Below are positions 1 through 12,000 of a stretch of 64,000 nucleotides of DNA, piece after piece. The DNA is taken from positions 81,975,303 to 82,039,302 of the forward strand of contig OZ023274.1 in NCBI GenBank assembly GCA_964007475.1, read 5' to 3'. Both the position numbers and the translations under genes were made by a program. The stretch comes from Hybos culiciformis (lineage: Eukaryota; Arthropoda; Insecta; Diptera; Hybotidae). Every line of letters starts with the position of its first letter. The stretch's first letter is position 1. The notes under the pieces are model-generated. The model saw nothing but the letters and a program-made list of their open reading frames with translations. It ran no database searches and had not been told where the DNA came from.

Positions 1-589
1 AAATATATGAAAGTTATTTAAAAAAAAAATGCCGTAAAATATAGCAAAATACTTCAGCTGTCATTCAATATAAATCTTGTTTTCTATTATGTTGAAAAAT
101 TATACAAATTACCAGAAGAGAAGATCGCCAATTCGTTTTTTTAGCTTTAATAAAAATAAAAACCACATTCCTCATCAAGATAGTAGAAATATTTTACTTG
201 TACTTAAGAAAAAAAAAAATAATTTCTTTAATTTAAGATAAAAGATAATAATAATCATAATAATACTAATAAAAAAATATTTTCTATCTTTTCGAAAGAT
301 AAAGAAAGAAAGAAACGTAACATTATTACAATTTCGATAAATGACAAGAATCAGAAAGGTCATAGTTTTTTTGTTTTTATTGGAAACAAAAAACAATTTT
401 TATTAAAAACTAAAAATAAAATTATTTTTTTTCTACTTGAGTTTGGAAAATATTGATATTTCGACTAAAATCTATGTTTACAAACTTTTTTTTTTAAACA
501 AAATTGTTTCTATACAATAATAAAAACAGAAAATTTAATAGATTTTTCCAAATTTTAGTAGAAAAAACCATGTGTGCAACAGGAAAATA
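1..589. other. AT-rich intergenic DNA
   Basis: Nothing beyond poly-A and poly-T runs is visible. The short minus-strand frame at 175-396 is built from AAA/TTT codons and has no recognisable domain, so it is not called as a gene. Confidence 0.6.
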
Positions 590-1257
590 TTTTAATGTGC
601 ATGTCTTCGGTAAGTTGTATTTACATTCCCAAATTTAGCTCGGTAAATGGTCCATTACATGCATCAATACACATGCAATTATAGGGAAATGTAAATTGTA
701 TTTACATTTCCCTGTGATGTAAATTGTATTTACATTTCTCTATATTGGATTTACATTCTTCATTTTGAACTGCGTAATACTATAAACAAAAATAATATCA
801 CTCACACTCACAATATTTCTCTTTTTTCCTTTTATCTCTAAAAGAAAGAAATAAAATAAATAAAATTAACGTGGAACATTTCCCAAAGCTTCTTTTATCT
901 GTAAAAGAAAGGGAAATTTCCCTCGGTTTTTTTTATCTGTAAAAGAAAGGGAAATTAAAGAATGATTAACGTGGAACATTTCCTTCCATTTCTTTTATCT
1001 TTATTTTTTATTATAACTTATCTCTATATTCTCTCTTTGCAACTACCTCTCACATCCACATTAAAGCAGTATACAATACATGTTAATCAAATTTGTTATA
1101 CAGCTCGTTGTGTATACACACAAACACATAGACACTCGTCAATATTATATCACTCGACCTTCGGTCTCGTGATATAAATATGACTCGTGTCTATGTGTTT
1201 GTGTGTATACACAACTCGCAAGAATAACAAATTTTCATACCATGTATTGTAATCTAC
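590..1257 (+). repeat. Palindrome-bearing repeat, copy A
   Basis: This is one of three related copies in the window; the others are at 7496-7984 and, inverted, at 14208-16827. All share an outer end reading about TTTTAATGYG, then TTGTATTTA, then a conserved block around ATGCATCAATACACATGCAA. All close with a palindrome of about 190 bases, here at 1067-1257. The palindrome arms contain TGTGTATACACACAAACACA and its complement, and the centre is GACCTTCGGTC near 1160. Between the outer block and the palindrome are repeats of TTTTATCTGTAAAAGAAAGG at 885-955. No coding capacity is seen. It is probably a non-autonomous mobile element, but its superfamily is unknown. Confidence 0.75.
1067..1257. repeat. 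191-base imperfect palindrome
   Basis: The left arm (1067 to about 1155) and the right arm (about 1165 to 1257) are complementary over most of their length. They include nested inverted tracts TATATCAC...GTGATATA and CGACC-TTCGGTC at the tip. A single strand could fold into a long hairpin. It forms the inner end of repeat copy A and recurs at 14208-14397. Confidence 0.8.
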
Positions 1258-1986
1258 CATTTTGTCGTCCACGAAGTGTTCACTTACCCACCTTGTTACA
1301 CAAACAACTACATCCGATTCGATTTCTGACTTAAAAAATTATCATTAGGTATTTAGAGTAAGAAAACAGAAAATTAAAAATGTTTTCGATTTCCTTATTA
1401 AAGTTTAATTTTTAAACAAAATGTACATTATTTAATATGGTTTTAAAGGTTTTAAAGAATTTATTAATAATATTATCATTATTATTACTTAATAAACTTT
1501 AATTCAGTTTCTTCATAAAGAATTTATTTAATTTACTTATTGAAATTTTAATATTCTGACAATACATCTTGACAATACAACCAACCTAAATTTGTTCCCA
1601 AAATTGTGAGTATTGGCGATTTACAAATAAATTCAAGATAAAATGAGAACGCAAAATACTTAGATCTTAACAATATTTCATGAAAAAAAGTTTTCAAGTA
1701 AGTAGGGATTAATGCAATTAGAATTGTTGGATAGAAATTGAGAAATCGTATAAACCATAGATTAAGAATACACATAGATTGTTAGCTTCATACAAAATTA
1801 TTTTTGGTATTTTTATGTGAATGTGTTAGTAGAACAAAATAAAATTAATAATTACACGACTCTACAAAAAAATTTTCGTTCTTTGTCCTAAAGTTTATAC
1901 TATTATTTTCCAGTTAGTTATGCACAAAAACGAAAAGAAAATACCTTTTTTCGGTATAACGTTTGCTTTTGTGATAGTTATAATAA
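1258..1986. other. AT-rich intergenic DNA
   Basis: No gene, RNA or structured repeat is recognised. The minus frame at 1548-1775 has no supporting motif or splice context. Confidence 0.5.
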
Positions 1987-1987
1987 T

Positions 1988-2237
1988 GAGGATATGCTTA
2001 CAAATTTTAAGGCCATGGGCTGCAGGATGTCATTAAAAGTACATATGCTGCATGCTCATTTGGATAAATTTAACATATTCCGAAGAGCAAGGAGAACGTT
2101 TCCATCAGGACATCATGAATTTTGAACAACGCTATCAAGGCCAATACAATGAAAACATGATGGGCGACTATATTTGGGGTTTATTGAGAGAAAGTAGCTA
2201 TGAACATAAAAGAAAAAGTAAAAGTGTGCACTTTTAA
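1988..2237 (+). pseudogene. Frameshifted remnant of a dispersed arthropod gene family
   Basis: Two overlapping plus-strand frames read as one decayed protein end. The first (1988 to about 2077) gives NFKAMGCRMSLKVHMLHAHL. The second (from about 2070) gives YSEEQGERFHQDI, then FEQRYQGQY and ends at TAA 2235-2237. I recognise the SLK-H-LH-HLD ... SEEQGERFHQDI ... RYQGR pattern as the conserved C-terminal block of an uncharacterised protein family dispersed in many arthropod and cnidarian genomes. Its multi-copy spread suggests mobile-element origin, but I cannot name a function. One frameshift, plus a probable loss of a few residues, lies at about 2070-2078. The N-terminal part of the protein is absent. 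AATAAA signals follow at about 2280-2296. Confidence 0.6.
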
Positions 2238-2921
2238 GTTATTTTCCACTTTTCTGTAAGCTAATTTGATAGTAAAACTTAATAAAAATAATAAACATTT
2301 TTATTTCAATAGTTTTATTTTCAATCAAAAATTAAAATCCGAGATTTTTAAAAATTTCGTTCAATCAGTCTTCTAAGCACAAAAGCAAAGTTTTTCATGC
2401 CATATATTTTTTTTCCGTCTTATTACGACCTAAACTACCGAAATTTAATGCTTTGCAATCAAATTCAAATTTCATGTTGACCCGTGTTATCAATATATGA
2501 AAAGAATTTTATTTAGTTTTACTAACACCTTCACATAAAAATACCAAAACTGCTGAAAAAACTGATGTATGAATATATGACAATTCTTATGTATTCTTAA
2601 TCTATGTATAAACTTAAAAGCAGAGCAGGTCCAATGATGATCCAATATTATCGCTCAAAAAGAAATATAGGTATATTATGTATAAAAGTGTATAAAAATA
2701 TATGTTCATAAATTCTATACACACAATTATTCCATATTATCGAAATAGATTACTTTGAGATTTCATTTTAAATGATTAATATAAGAAATCTTTAAAGGTC
2801 AAAATAATTTTAATACTTTATTTTTTTTCTTTTTAAATTTACAAAAAATAAATTCCGATTAGAATAATCTTATTTACATAAAATTTAAAATAAAACATAA
2901 AACATAATAGTAATTATGTTT
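2238..2921. other. AT-rich intergenic DNA
   Basis: Possible polyadenylation signals (AATAAA) near 2280-2296 belong to the adjacent remnant. Nothing else is recognised. Confidence 0.5.
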
Positions 2922-2929
2922 ATTATAGG

Positions 2930-3772
2930 CATGGGCGCCGGCAGTATGGTGCAAGGTGGTGCAACTGCACCACCTTTCTTTGATAAAAATGTTATTAAAA
3001 TTTTGATAAAATTGTTAATTTTGACAAAAGGATTCAAAATTCCGGGAGAAAAAGAAAGTAAAAAAAACGTGGAGAAAAATTTTAGGAAAATATTTTTTTC
3101 TGAGGAAAATTTGAAGAAATTAAGAAATATTGTGCTAACGTTGGCAGTCAACAATATTTAAAATTTCAGACTCGTAATTTTTTTTTACCCTAATGATTTT
3201 AAGAAATTGATATCATTACGATATTCTTCTACGTACGTTGAACTCAAAATCCATTGTTGAAAGTAAACTTTTTGATTTACAACATATAAGTACCGTATAA
3301 AATCTAAACACATTAAAAAATTGAGGAAATCTTGCAAAAATAAGTTGTTTTTGGGGTAAAACTGCAGTGAGTAAAACCGTTAAACAAATGTTTTTTTCTA
3401 ATTTAGGGCAAAAAAAATTTTAGTACACAAAAATATAACAAAAATAATTTTGTGGATTTTTTTTAAAAAAGTGTCTGTTTTGGGGAAATTTCTTAAAAAT
3501 TTGAGGAAATTTCATTTATTCCATCTGGCAGCCCTGGTGAGAAATAATCTTAAAAAGTTCCGAGCATCGCATCAGCATACTGAGATGAATTTTGTCATGA
3601 ATTCAAAAAATTGTTTTGCAACTGATTTTTCCTAAAATCAAAATGTAATTTAAGTTAAGGTTGTTGGAAATTGTAACTTAGTGATGAACCCGCAATATGT
3701 CAAAGACTTGGTAAAATCAAAAAAATAATTTTCACATGCACCACCTTATAAAAAATCCTGGCGGCGCCCATG
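2930..3772. mobile_element. hAT-type MITE with 8-base target duplication
   Basis: The element is 843 bases, with terminal inverted repeats starting CATGGGCGCCGGC on the left and ending GCGGCGCCCATG on the right. A second shared inner block reads AAGGTGGTGCA and its complement. It is flanked by identical 8-base duplications ATTATAGG at 2922-2929 and 3773-3780. An 8-base duplication with short inverted ends is typical of the hAT superfamily. The internal frames (for example 2916-3161) show no transposase motif, so the copy is non-autonomous. Confidence 0.88.
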
Positions 3773-3780
3773 ATTATAGG

Positions 3781-6700
3781 ATTAATTTTATTTTATACAT
3801 TTTACTTAAATATAATAACTTTTAAATTAAAATAACAAAAATATGCTAATAACTTTTTTTTAACTTTAATAATTCATCTTGCTGGGAATAATATTATTTT
3901 CCAGTGCTAAATAGAACTTTTTTATTATTTTCGAAGCTACTTACACAAAGCAATTAAAAAAAATTAAGATATGTACTTACAAATTATATTATAATAAAAA
4001 TAACAATAATATAATAATGGAGAAATGTAGTTTTAAAGTTTAGATTACAGACTTACAAATAACAAAACCGCACTCTGAAATAATAAATTTACTTAAAGAA
4101 ACAAATCAAAATCTTATTTTATTTCATTGATTTAAAATATAAAATTTATATGGTCCTGTTGATTGAAAATATATAATTTATAAGGTTCTGTTGAAATATT
4201 CTTTCTGTTTTAATTACCTACGTACATAAATAGATTCCAATGTGGTTAAAGGACGAATTTTTAATTTTTCCAACTACAAATATTGGAATGGCATTTTTAC
4301 AGTAAAATCAAAATATCAACCACTTTTATCTCCAATACATAAAACTCGGGGATTATACTGGATTTATTTACTATCTCGATGAAGACAGTAGTTGTATGTA
4401 TTTGTAAATTTTAATTAATTTATTTCTTGTCAATTTACTATTTTAATATTGCCAGAAGAAAAGATAATGGACTGGATAGTATAGTAAAAAAAATGAAGCA
4501 TTTGAGCGAAAGGGCAGCCGCAAATTACATACATACATAGAAATTAAATACATACATACAATATCCGGATTTTTCGCTATCCAATGTAATCTCTGCGTAA
4601 GACTATCATTAAGTAAACAGCACTACCCTATTTGTTTAAAGCTTTTGATCTGTTTTTAATTGAACTAAATATTTATACATCAATTTTCTACGTTCATCAC
4701 CCTTTTGCCAATATTAATTTTTATATACATCGTCTGATAGATTATTATATATACCTACTTAGCTTTCGCTTAGATTTTATTTTCAATTTCTCTCAAATTA
4801 AAAGAATATCGTTTTCATAATTATTATAGAATATTTATTTTATTCTCAATAACAATTAATAAATCTTTTTCAACTTTGACTATAATTTAAGATTGATTTA
4901 TTGATAACATTTATTTATGTTTGAAATGTATGTTGCATTGTTCTATCATTTCCTATTATTTACAACTTGCCACACGAGGGAATTATTAAACAATGATTCA
5001 TATTCATCTGAGTTGAGCATTCTAAACAATTATTTTATTCTATTATGTTGTCCTTGAATGGATACACAGGAATATGAAAATTTTCTTAGAATAACATAAT
5101 ATTAATATATTCTTTGGGCAATACATTATTACATTAATTTACATTCTATTTTATGTCAATTAAAAAAAAATAAAAAATTATGGAAAAAATAAGATTTTTA
5201 CAAGATTAGAGATAACATCATAAATAAATAGAAATGTTTATGTAGACATTAGACATAATAACTTTAGGCTATTTAGGCATTTAGTGCACAATTCTATATA
5301 GATTATATTTAAATATTTCCTAAATGATGCATACATAACATATATGACAGAGATATTTTGATAATATTAATATTATTTAATTAAAATATTCGTCATTGAA
5401 TAAAGATGAGATATTAAGGAGGTGTTAATGATATAAATTAAGGTTGAAAATCAAAGTCAAGACACTTTTTCACTGTTTAAAATTTGTATTATTATTATAG
5501 TTTTTAACATATGAACAAATTCCTACAATATTCCATAAGTTAATATTGTTCTCATCGTTTATATGAACTTTGAACTCTTTTCTCTAAATGTACTTAAATT
5601 TCACAAGCTTCTTTTTTCTAGAATTTAAATCTGCAAATTGGAAACAAAAAATTGGTATACATGAACAGAGATTCAATAATTCAATACAGATAATATATGT
5701 AAATAAACTATGTGGGTAATTTGAACTTATATGACTTTTTATACATACTGTCAAAAATATATTCCATAAACTTGTCGACAATTTCTACTATTTAAAATGT
5801 CGTCGACAAAAGTTACATTATCCTTTACCTGGCTTTTTCCTTCAGTAGGTTTTCAAATCAAAATTTTGTGTAATACATTATTTGATATTTTTGTACTTAT
5901 TTAATATAATTTCTTAAGAACTAGAAAGTTTTTGAAAAATTTGTCAACAATTGTGATTATTATTAATTTATACATCTAAGAACACAAAACACATAATTAT
6001 ATAGTTACTGGCTATTTATTTCTTTTTTGCGAGAACTAATATTGTGGCAAGTTCAAATTTTGTATTTTTCTTATTAACAATTTATAAAATTTTATTGTTT
6101 GATCATTTACTTTGTTTGTAAATATTTTATATTTGATACACAACATACCTAAATGTAGGTATATGTATAGTAATCATATATTCATAAAGTATGTATTATT
6201 GTATGTGAAACCTACCCAAATAACATTACTATTTGTAATAGCCAATTTGTTATGTGTTTTTTGTAATAGAAATTTTTTTTGATTTTTGGAAAAGCCCACA
6301 ACTTTGTTATTAATGGTGAAATAAAAAAAAATTTAGGTACTTTGTTGTGAAATTGATTACATTTTTACTTTAAGGTGTATGTAGGTAACATTATATCTTT
6401 TTTTTTCATTTTCATTAAATTTTTTATATTATTTAATTTCGATTGGTGAACTTGACAGTTTGCCGCATTAATGTAAGTATAATTTTTAATTGAAAGTTTA
6501 TTGATTATAAGGCTGAACAGTCAGCAATGAAGAATGAAAAATTGTATATTTATATTGTATACTTAACTCAGGCCAGAAGACAGCTTTATTGAAGAATTTG
6601 ACAATTAATATTATCAACCGGAAAGGTTATTATTAAGATATTTGGTTATTTTAAGATATTTGTAGAAGATACAATGGAAATTCTTTTATAACTTCAAACA

Positions 6701-7495
6701 CCAAAACAAAAGTAATAAATTCGTCCTTAGATAGCTACTTTATTATTATTATTTATCATAATATTAACAATCCAGATATACTATTCAGAGCAATAATGTC
6801 AAAAGCAAAGCGAATTTTTATTTTAAATTTTTAAGTTTAAAACAATGATTATTCTTTTTTTTTTAATTAAGATTAAAAAGATTAATTTTCAGTAAGTGAT
6901 ATTACATTTTGCAATATATTTATAGTGTACAAGTTAATAAACTTTTACCATATGGCTTTTTTTAATTTCTGTTTATAAAGAAAAATTTTCACGTGTAGAA
7001 TTTATAAAGAAATTACATATAAAATAATGATATTTAATAATCTATCAAATTAATTGAAAAATAATAAATAAAAAAAAATTATGATTGAATTATGTTTTTT
7101 TGTTTTTATTTTTCTTTTTCCATATATAATTAATCACAGTCTACGTATTAAGATAAGCCAATACAATTTTTTTATTTTGACATTTAATTAAGTGGAAAAG
7201 TTTATTCCAAACGTGATAGAAATTTTATTCTAAAAACAATTAAGTTATATCGAAAAATATTTACAAGTTCTATATTGAAATTAATAAAGTTCATTATTTT
7301 CTTAGCTGCGAGTATGTATGTATATTTAATAAATAAGAAAGTCTATGAGAAATATATTTATTTCATTATATTTTTTTCAATTTGGAATTGCATTTTATTA
7401 TATGAAAAGAAAAGAAAATTTATAAGTTTAAGGTTATTAAGAAGTATTTTTCATTAAATGAATATTATGTGGAAAAAACAAGGTTAATTAACTTA
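3781..7495. other. AT-rich intergenic DNA
   Basis: No coding signal, RNA gene or element end is recognised over about 3.7 kb. Short CATA microsatellite tracts occur at about 4530-4560. Frames of 60-65 codons at 4632, 5584 and 7275 have composition expected of random AT-rich DNA. Confidence 0.5.
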
Positions 7496-7984
7496 TTTTA
7501 ATGCGTTGGGGATCGTTATGTTGTATTTAGTGCTATAGAATTTAGATCACTAAATCGAGTATTATATGCGTCAATACACATGCAATCATTTAGATGCATC
7601 TGCGTAAATAATGAAAAAATTTAGATGCATCAGCGTATATAATGAAAAAATTTAGATGCATCAGCGTAAATAATGAAATCATTTAGATGTTTCGTATTGA
7701 ATATTACGTAATACCTAAACAAACATAATATCTCTCACAATATTTCAATACAGCCAAATACAAAAAAAAAAAGAGAAAAAATGAGAAGAAAAAATATTCT
7801 CTCTTTGCAACTACATCTCCCCTCATTAAAACAGTATATTGGATATGTAAACAAAATTTGTTATACAACTCGTTCTGTATTTACACAAAAACACATTGAC
7901 ACTTGTCTGACTCGTGTCAATGTATTTTTGTGTATACAGAACTCTTAATTAATAACAAATTTAGTTTCATGTACAATAATCTAC
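7496..7984 (+). repeat. Palindrome-bearing repeat, copy B
   Basis: It aligns by eye with copy A from the outer TTTTAATGCG end through ATGCGTCAATACACATGCAA and on to a closing palindrome at about 7830-7984. The palindrome arms contain TTGTTATACAACTCGT and its diverged complement. Copy B is shorter than copy A. A tandem block of about 30 bases, each unit with TTTAGATGCATCNGCGTA, sits at 7588-7670. It is the most diverged of the three copies. Confidence 0.68.
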
Positions 7985-8412
7985 TATTATTTTAATATGC
8001 ATAACACAAAGTTGAATAATAATAATTTTCTGCTCAATTTATTGTATTAACTTATTTTAAAGTTGAATAAATTCATTATTATTGTATTAACTTATTTTAA
8101 AGTTGAATAAATTCATTATTACATTATACAACCCGCAAATTAAACATATACATTAGTGGAAAAATTTTAGGTTCACTTACGAAATCCTGATAAGTGAAAT
8201 CCTGATTTTTAAATATTTTTTTTTTGTTTAAATCTTGACTTTATTACTCTGATTTTCAAAATCTTGACAAAACATTGTCAGAGGAAAATTTTGACGAAAT
8301 CCTGACATTACAATAGAGAAAAACAAATTCTAAAAACATTAAATTTATTGTATATTTATTAATTTATTGCACTATTATATACATACAAAAAAATTGCTGT
8401 CCCGGCAAACCT
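7985..8412. other. AT-rich intergenic DNA with short repeats
   Basis: A direct repeat of ATTCATTATTATTGTATTAAC lies at 8070-8120. Several AAATCCTGA / AAATCTTGAC motifs lie at 8185-8310. No gene is recognised. Confidence 0.4.
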
Positions 8413-9035
8413 ACACAGAAAAAAATTTGCTCGTACTAATAACTAAATAATTCGTTAAAATCAACGAAAAATTCGTTATTTTGGCTACAACGAACATTTC
8501 GTTGAAAAAAGCTCGTAGTTCGTTATACCCCAAAACCTTTCAAATTCAAAAACACCACAAATACAAAAAAAAAATTTACTAGACTAAATTTTTTTTTATT
8601 TATTTAATTTTTTATTTATTTCTTTTTTATTTATTTTTTTTTTATTTATTTTTTTTCATTTTCATTTTTATTTTATTTTTTTTTTTATTATTTTTTTTTT
8701 TTTTTTAATAATTTTTTTTAGGCCCGCTTGTAGCTTCGAACCATAGTCCTAAACATTGCAATCCATCAACTCTGCCACTGAGCTATGAACTAAATTTACG
8801 GCAATGTGTAAAATGGAAAATATAAGTTCTGTATGGATTGAAATTTTTGTTTCCCGTATTTAACGATAACGAACTTTTTTAACGAGTACTAAAAATGAAA
8901 AAAATGTTCGTAATAAGAAAATAAACGAAATTTACGTTACAAGAACGTAATTATTCATTATTTTTCGTTATCTTAACGAGAATGTCATTACGAACTTTTT
9001 TGACGTAATGAGTACGAGCAAATTTTTTTCTGTGT
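8413..9035. mobile_element. TIR element with AACGAA/TTCGTT subterminal repeats
   Basis: The 623-base element begins ACACAGAAAAAAATTTGCTC, and its right end is the complement, GAGCAAATTTTTTTCTGTGT. Inside both ends, AACGAA or TTCGTT motifs recur at 8450-8525 and 8870-9000. A TTTATT-rich core and a tRNA-like segment lie between. I could not identify a target-site duplication with confidence, so the superfamily is left open. It has no protein-coding capacity. Confidence 0.7.
8720..8791 (-). tRNA. tRNA-Cys-like pseudogene inside a TIR element
   Basis: On the minus strand the segment has an A-box-like TAGCTCAGTGG, a central TTGCAA that would place anticodon GCA (Cys), and a B-box-like GGTTCGAA. 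Spacing is close to that of a tRNA. Acceptor-stem pairing is poor and no CCA-end logic is visible, so a working tRNA is unlikely. It is better read as a tRNA-derived pol III promoter relic captured in the surrounding element. Confidence 0.45.
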
Positions 9036-12000
9036 TGCTTTCTTAATTTTTATTTTATAAAACTAGATGTTTTAAAATAATGAAATTAATTAGATTTATA
9101 ATTTTCGTAGTTTTCCAAAATTTCCGTACTAAAACCCCAAAATATTAGAATTTTTTTACTTGTATGTATTCATAAGAATTATAAAGTCATCAATTATTAA
9201 AGAAACTGAATTAAAGAATCTTTATCAACATATCACTTAAAGTTGGAAAATATATTTATAAAAAATTTATTTAGGTATATAAAAAAACTTACCATATCGT
9301 TTAATAAAGTCAACCCTGATTGTAATTTTACACAATCAATACACTTTAAACCTTAATCTTCAAACGTAAACAAAAAGTAATTATATTGAAAAAATAAAAT
9401 AAAATAAAAAAACAATTGTACATAGATGAAATTGAATTTTTTATTAATTTTCCACTAATTAAATATGCTTCAAAAAACTTATGTCTAAAACATACGATAG
9501 AACAAAAAATATATTTATGCTGGACCCAGATTTATTGTATTTTAAAACGTGCAGAAACTCTTTTATTGTTTAATCGAAAACTTTTTTTTTTAGTTTTATA
9601 AACAAAAACGAATGAATAGAATAAGATATATTTGGAAAATGAGTTTTATAATGATAGATTAATTAATTTTGGTTCGTTGGTGCAGTAAATTTTTTAATTA
9701 CCCTAAATGTTATATAAATATTCAAGTTTTGGATAAAAAATTAAAGATAATTAGAGATAAATATAAAACAGATAACAGAAGGGATAACGTTACGAATCTG
9801 AAAATGGAATCAATTAAATTTTTTATTTTTTCACATACTGAATGAATAGAGACTGTAAATTTAGTTCTGGTTTACAATTTTTATAAGGTCCGTAGAATAA
9901 AATTTCAATATTATTTCAGTTTAAGATATTACATAATATATATGTACATGAATATGTATTACTTTACATGTCAAAAAAATAATTTTATTTTCTTTTATTT
10001 AATTCTTAAAAATATGAATTTATTGAATGAATTTTTCATAATAATATTTAAGCTCTTTATTTTGATTGCATACAAGATACTTAAAATACATATTAAATGT
10101 TAATTTTATACAATGATTAATAATATAAATGTTTAAAAATTAATGAATAATAAATATATTCCGCTATTAAATATTTTGGAAAAAAATTTGGCATTGGTCC
10201 AATGTTTAAATGAAAATTTATATAAAATATTTGTTTAATTTAAAAATACCGACATTTTTATAAACATAATTATTATACTCTCTTATTCCCTATTCGATGG
10301 AAAATAAAAATTCGATTGTGCCTTTGTTTTTTTTTTTTTCATCAAATGTCCGTCCGTCCGAACTTCATTAAAATGCTTACATACAATGCAAAATATACAC
10401 TATCCCGTCAATTTTTTAAATAAAGGATGAGATTCTACGATTTCGGTGTTGGCATTTAGAAACTGTTTTTCAAAATTAATAAAAAAAATTATTGTATTGG
10501 GTGGATAGATGTCGATAAGAGGAATATAAAAAATTGTTAGATCCCGAGAAGAATTCGGATTGGGGTCTGGATTTCGATGAAAATTTTGATAGTTTTGCTA
10601 AATATGGTATTGGAAGAATCTACAAAATATATTTAGACTTTGAATGTGACCAAAGTATGTTTGAAAAGAAAGTATCTTAAATCGAACGAGCCCAGTACCT
10701 CGTTTATGAGGATCTGTTTTACTTATTTTTATTTTTTAATTTAATCTTAATTCACTTACTAACTATAATAATACATAATAGCTAAGCTTAAGATAATGAA
10801 TATTATTGAATGAAAGAACTTATACTTTTAGAAAGTTAGAAAAAATCAGAACTTTGCTTAATTAACTCTAAATTTGTGATAACTGCAATTTATAATATTT
10901 TTTATTTTGACGGTTTTTATAGCACGTGTATGAAAAGTTCAAAAGAAGCTATTTGCATGTAATTTTATCATGGGTAAAGTTTTTACGTTTCATAAATTTT
11001 GAATGGGTTTTTTCGTTAAGAACTATGATATGCATATTAAAGCAAAGAAACTTCAATTATTTTATAATGTTATGGAGAAGCTATTAGTTTGATTGAAAAT
11101 TTCCTTTGTAGAATTGTTTAAAAGAGATTTTTTTCCCAATCAAACAAAAATGACCATAAATTTTATTCTTAATTAAAACTGGATTACTTTATTTCATACA
11201 TCAAAGAGATTACTCATTGTTAAAAATAAAAAAATAAAATACATACATATATGTATATATTTTTTGTATAGGAAGTAATTATATATTAATGCATGCGTAC
11301 TTACGGTGTGAATTGTCAATACTGACTAATTAAATAATATCAGCGTGGTAATTGTGGTGATAATGAGATATTTAAATTTTTTTTTGTGTTTAATCATGAT
11401 TTGTTGATTTTAAATTATGATTATTTAAGGATTTGTAATTTAATTAACGCATTGGTATGATAAACAATGTAAATTCTAAAATAAACTTTATTATTAAATT
11501 TTTGTATCTTTTAAGTAGTTGTGACAATTAAAAACAATTGGCTAGAATAAATTATCTATGTTAATATTTTTATTTTTTTCTGAGTAAAATTTTATATAAT
11601 AAAAACTGCATTAAATATTTTTCTGTACAAGGATTTACATGGATTTGGAAAATATTTTTTTTTTTTTGTAAATTGATTGCCTCTGTTTTAAATGGAAGCA
11701 TAAAGTTTAAATATACTTATCACTTTATATGTGTTTAATGTATAGAAAAAGGTAAAATTTTATTATTATTTGTTAAGCTGCATTGAATTAAATATAATAA
11801 TATTCTATGTTAATATTTCAATCGTTTATATGATAATGACTTCGTTTACATTTTTAAACATTGAAAAAAAAAATACCTTTTTCTATAATGTAGTGTTAAC
11901 TTGATTTAATTAAAATTATCAACATTATGAAAATTTAACTATTTGAATTATTGTTAAAATTCGGACTATGTGTTGTTTATGATTTTAGATTGATAAAAAC

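Noticed and set aside
2916..3161. Plus and minus frames over 80 codons
   Set aside because: Both lie within or across the edge of the hAT-type MITE at 2930-3772 and lack any transposase motif.
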